Under the pieces are notes generated by a model. That model ran no database searches. It saw only the letters and a program-made list of their open reading frames with translations, and was not told where the DNA came from. From CAIVVT01 sp963838205 (lineage in GTDB: Bacteria; Acidobacteriota; Terriglobia; Bryobacterales; Bryobacteraceae), in assembly GCA_963838205.1 (NCBI GenBank), contig CAWIQF010000010.1:62001-126000 (forward strand): DNA of 64,000 nucleotides, read 5' to 3'. Below are positions 61,591 to 64,000 of this stretch, piece after piece. Within the stretch, counting starts at the first letter, position 1, and each line of letters starts with the position of its first letter. Made by a program: the position numbers and the translations under genes.

Positions 61591-64000
61591 TCAGCTCCCG
61601 GGCCGCGGTTTCCATTGCAAGCTGTAATACTGGCCCCGATCGCGAGCCCACGGATCGAAGGCGTTCACCACACTGTCGAGTTCGGCCGAAAGTTCAGGAA
61701 TGTTCCGCAGCAGGATTCGCTTCAGGGGTGACACTGGCTGTTTGTGCCCGTTGGGCGCGCCCTTCTCCAGCATTTCCGGACCCGGGCCATTGTGATCCAC
61801 CCAGTCGACGCCGAGCGACGTATAGAATTCTGGTCGGAAGCTTGAAGTGAAGAAGCGATCGCTGAACAGCCGGCGCGAGGCGTTCAGAATGAAGACGACG
61901 AACTGGGTTTCCGAGATAGCGTAGCCGTGCGGCCGAGTAGATTCGGCCAGATAGCCGACTACGGTATCGACGTCCTCGATGTTGTCGATCAGCGTTCCAT
62001 CAGGATGCCCCAGGCAGTCGTTGATCGGCGAACCGTCCTGGTTCACCTGCGCATCCGTAATGACCTTCGATACGTTGCACACGTGTTGGCCGAAGAGTTC
62101 GCGCAGTGTATTCACCATGTCCTGTTGCTCGCGGCGGTCGGGCGAGTCCGCAGGGAGTGAGCGATCCATAAAGTCGTCGAAGCTAGTTAGCTGGCGCAGG
62201 CCGTACTGCCTCCGAAACTCGTTGAAGCGGGGCACGCCGCGTTCCCGATCGCGAATGATATCCAGGGCCACAACGTCGATTTGCTGGGTCTTGCTTTCAA
62301 GCCGGCCAATCTTCAGATTCTGCAGAAACAGGGGAGAGTTGTGGAGCGTGAGGAGCCCGAGGCGCTGGCGGCCCAGTGCAAGGCCGAGGTTAGGCAACCC
62401 GAGCGAGCGTGTATAGGTGGTCGCTTTGCCCTGGAAGGTCTCGACAATCGGGATCTTTTTTACGATCTTGTTCGGGTCCTTGTTCAGCTCCCGGTATTCG
62501 AGTAAGTCGGGCAGGAGCGGATGCAGGCGATAAACGCTGACGAACTCCTCCGGAAAATTGAACGGAGAACCAAAGTGGTTCACGCCGCCATTCGTGTATT
62601 TCTGGTTGGTGATGTCATATCCATGCACCTTACTGCCGAGACCAAAGATGCCCGGCCCGGAAGCAAACACGGAATACCACTGCGAAGCCTTCACAACGTC
62701 GCTCGATTTTCCGAAACTGGTGGCGACAATGTTGCTGAGTGCCTTTGAGACTTCGCCTCCGTTTTCACCTAGCAAACCGTTCCAGTTGGCGTTCATACCG
62801 AGATAGAGCGGCTCGTTGTAAAGCAACTGCGGGGTCCACTCAGTGGTGTGGATCTTTGCGATCTCGGCGGCTACTACCAATCGCGCGACCTCGAACAGCT
62901 CGTCGGGTGTGACGTCCTTATAATGGATGACGTGCTTCGGTTGAGTCGGATCGCGCAGGCCACAATCGGCACTGGGCGTGCGCTCCGCTAGGCTGCGGAA
63001 TTCGGCGACAAATGAATTGTGTTCGCGAGCAAAGAGATTGTGGAGGAAGCTGAGGCCCACGGTCCAGTTATCTGGAAACGCCGTCGCCTCTTGTCCCGCC
63101 CACTCGGGATTCATGGGATCATTCGGCCCGAGCAATGGCAGATAGCCTGGACCAGATTGGCCGGGAACAGCTTCCAGCAGGAGTTTCGCGGGGTCGGACG
63201 GATCGCGCTTCACGCGCTGCCGCGAACGATCATCGAAGCCGTACAGCTGCGACGCGTCCCACCATGCGGTATTGGTGTTGGCCATCGTCTTCGGAGCGCG
63301 GGTCAGATACTTGTTTCCACCTTGCGAGAAAGTGCCCGGTTCGGAATCCTGGGCGACGTAGCCTTTATCGATGCGATCGTCAGGCCGGCAGCCGAGCCGC
63401 TGGATCTCTTCCGGCGTGAGCGGCGTCAAGACGTTGTTGACCAGCGTCGCTTCACAACCAACCTTCATGTACTCCGACTGGTTATGCCCTTCCTCGAGGT
63501 GCGAGAACCAGTCGTGGGTCATGAACTGGATCCAGTAAGCGGCCAGCACATTGAAGAACGGTGCTTTCTTGTAATCGCAATTCGCGGCGGGAGAGCCGTC
63601 CGGTAAGCCATAACCGGCCTGGCAAGCGTCGGGATTCGACTGCGGCCGGGTGAACAGGCGGCGGCTGATGACCTGCGGATCGGGCTGCAGCAGGGAGAGC
63701 CGGTCGCCGTGGCGATTCCGGGTGAGTTCGTTCCGGCCCAGGTCGGGAAATGTCGTGTCGAACTCCACATTGCGCGCAAACAACTGCCCGCTGGACCCCA
63801 TCGCCGGATTCACTATGTCGTTACAGATGCCGGTTACCGTGCGCCAGCGGATCAGATCTCCCTTACAGTTCTGAGGCCCATCGCCACCGACATCGCGATA
63901 GTTGGGATGCGTCGGGGGAAGGCGCATTTCGGTCCAGGTTTTGAGCGCAGGTCCCCCCACGCCGTCGCGTCCCTGCACAAACGGCTGGTATGTGCCGTTG
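61591..64000 (-). CDS. Animal-type haem peroxidase / fatty-acid dioxygenase-like, 5' end outside window
   Basis: At least 802 residues; the frame stays open to the right edge, so the N-terminus is missing. Three haem-site motifs are present: THDW with the distal His (QFMTHDWFSH), the catalytic Arg in FAREHNSF, and the proximal His in SVYRLHPLLPD. THDW rather than DHD is typical of the PIOX/alpha-dioxygenase branch, which oxygenates fatty acids, although plain peroxidases also occur there. It is the first visible gene of the operon with the FAD oxidase and DUF2235. Localisation cannot be judged without the N-terminus. Confidence 0.88.
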   Translation of the reverse strand, partial: NGTYQPFVQGRDGVGGPALKTWTEMRLPPTHPNYRDVGGDGPQNCKGDLIRWRTVTGICNDIVNPAMGSSGQLFARNVEFDTTFPDLGRNELTRNRHGDRLSLLQPDPQVISRRLFTRPQSNPDACQAGYGLPDGSPAANCDYKKAPFFNVLAAYWIQFMTHDWFSHLEEGHNQSEYMKVGCEATLVNNVLTPLTPEEIQRLGCRPDDRIDKGYVAQDSEPGTFSQGGNKYLTRAPKTMANTNTAWWDASQLYGFDDRSRQRVKRDPSDPAKLLLEAVPGQSGPGYLPLLGPNDPMNPEWAGQEATAFPDNWTVGLSFLHNLFAREHNSFVAEFRSLAERTPSADCGLRDPTQPKHVIHYKDVTPDELFEVARLVVAAEIAKIHTTEWTPQLLYNEPLYLGMNANWNGLLGENGGEVSKALSNIVATSFGKSSDVVKASQWYSVFASGPGIFGLGSKVHGYDITNQKYTNGGVNHFGSPFNFPEEFVSVYRLHPLLPDLLEYRELNKDPNKIVKKIPIVETFQGKATTYTRSLGLPNLGLALGRQRLGLLTLHNSPLFLQNLKIGRLESKTQQIDVVALDIIRDRERGVPRFNEFRRQYGLRQLTSFDDFMDRSLPADSPDRREQQDMVNTLRELFGQHVCNVSKVITDAQVNQDGSPINDCLGHPDGTLIDNIEDVDTVVGYLAESTRPHGYAISETQFVVFILNASRRLFSDRFFTSSFRPEFYTSLGVDWVDHNGPGPEMLEKGAPNGHKQPVSPLKRILLRNIPELSAELDSVVNAFDPWARDRGQYYSLQWKPRPGS

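Overview
The window is a high-GC bacterial chromosome segment that best fits an acidobacterium of the Solibacter/Bryobacter/Paludibaculum type. This is inferred from gene content, not from a marker gene. The supporting features are two Oar-like TonB receptors over 1,100 residues with carboxypeptidase-regulatory N-termini, ThuA proteins paired with Gfo/Idh/MocA oxidoreductases, many Tat-exported carbohydrate enzymes, DUF5009, and the tail of a WD40/TolB-like kinase. No rRNA, tRNA or CRISPR array was found.

Layout. 0-2.6 kb (+): end of a flagellar cluster (flhF 3' end, fliA, fliN, DUF2802-like). 2.5-6.8 kb (-): ECF sigma factor, zinc-finger anti-sigma factor with HEAT repeats and a double-PDZ protein, then a six-repeat ribosomal protein S1. 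7-10.2 kb (+): histidine kinase, receiver-less winged-helix protein and NtrC-type activator. 10.2-13.2 kb: an IS91-type element with a tyrosine recombinase and a Y2/HUH transposase in the same frame, separated by one amber codon. 13-15.7 kb: TonB receptor and divergent cupin. 16-19.6 kb (+): a three-gene operon with ATGA overlaps coding for a haem-c sensor kinase, an archaemetzincin and an NtrC-type activator. This is the most unusual system here. 19.7-23.5 kb (-): Oar-like receptor with a damaged C-terminus.

24-44 kb is a polysaccharide-use region. It holds a double beta-helix/beta-propeller protein, ThuA, an alpha/beta hydrolase, a mannonate dehydratase-like protein, a GH78 rhamnosidase-like enzyme, and a six-gene minus-strand operon (Gfo/Idh, ThuA, Gfo/Idh, HEAT split by a frameshift, a discoidin-like protein, a GT-C membrane protein). 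A GH28-like enzyme is divergent from that operon. 44-52.2 kb is a scar zone of truncated and chimeric genes around an intact Oar-like receptor and a divergent DtxR/MntR regulator. 52.4-58.5 kb (-) carries a six-hairpin glycosidase, DUF5009, a PIG-L-like deacetylase and a GT-C membrane protein. 59-64 kb (-) is an operon for an animal-type haem peroxidase (running off the window), an FAD-linked oxidase and a DUF2235 lipase-like hydrolase.

Together the genes suggest a motile soil bacterium that degrades plant polysaccharides. Outer-membrane receptors, exported glycosidases and periplasmic oxidoreductases feed uronate and rhamnose catabolism, and several envelope-sensing circuits lie alongside. 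Several single-base lesions, some in homopolymers, and at least seven gene remnants point to a locus eroded by mobile elements. Some lesions could be sequencing errors.
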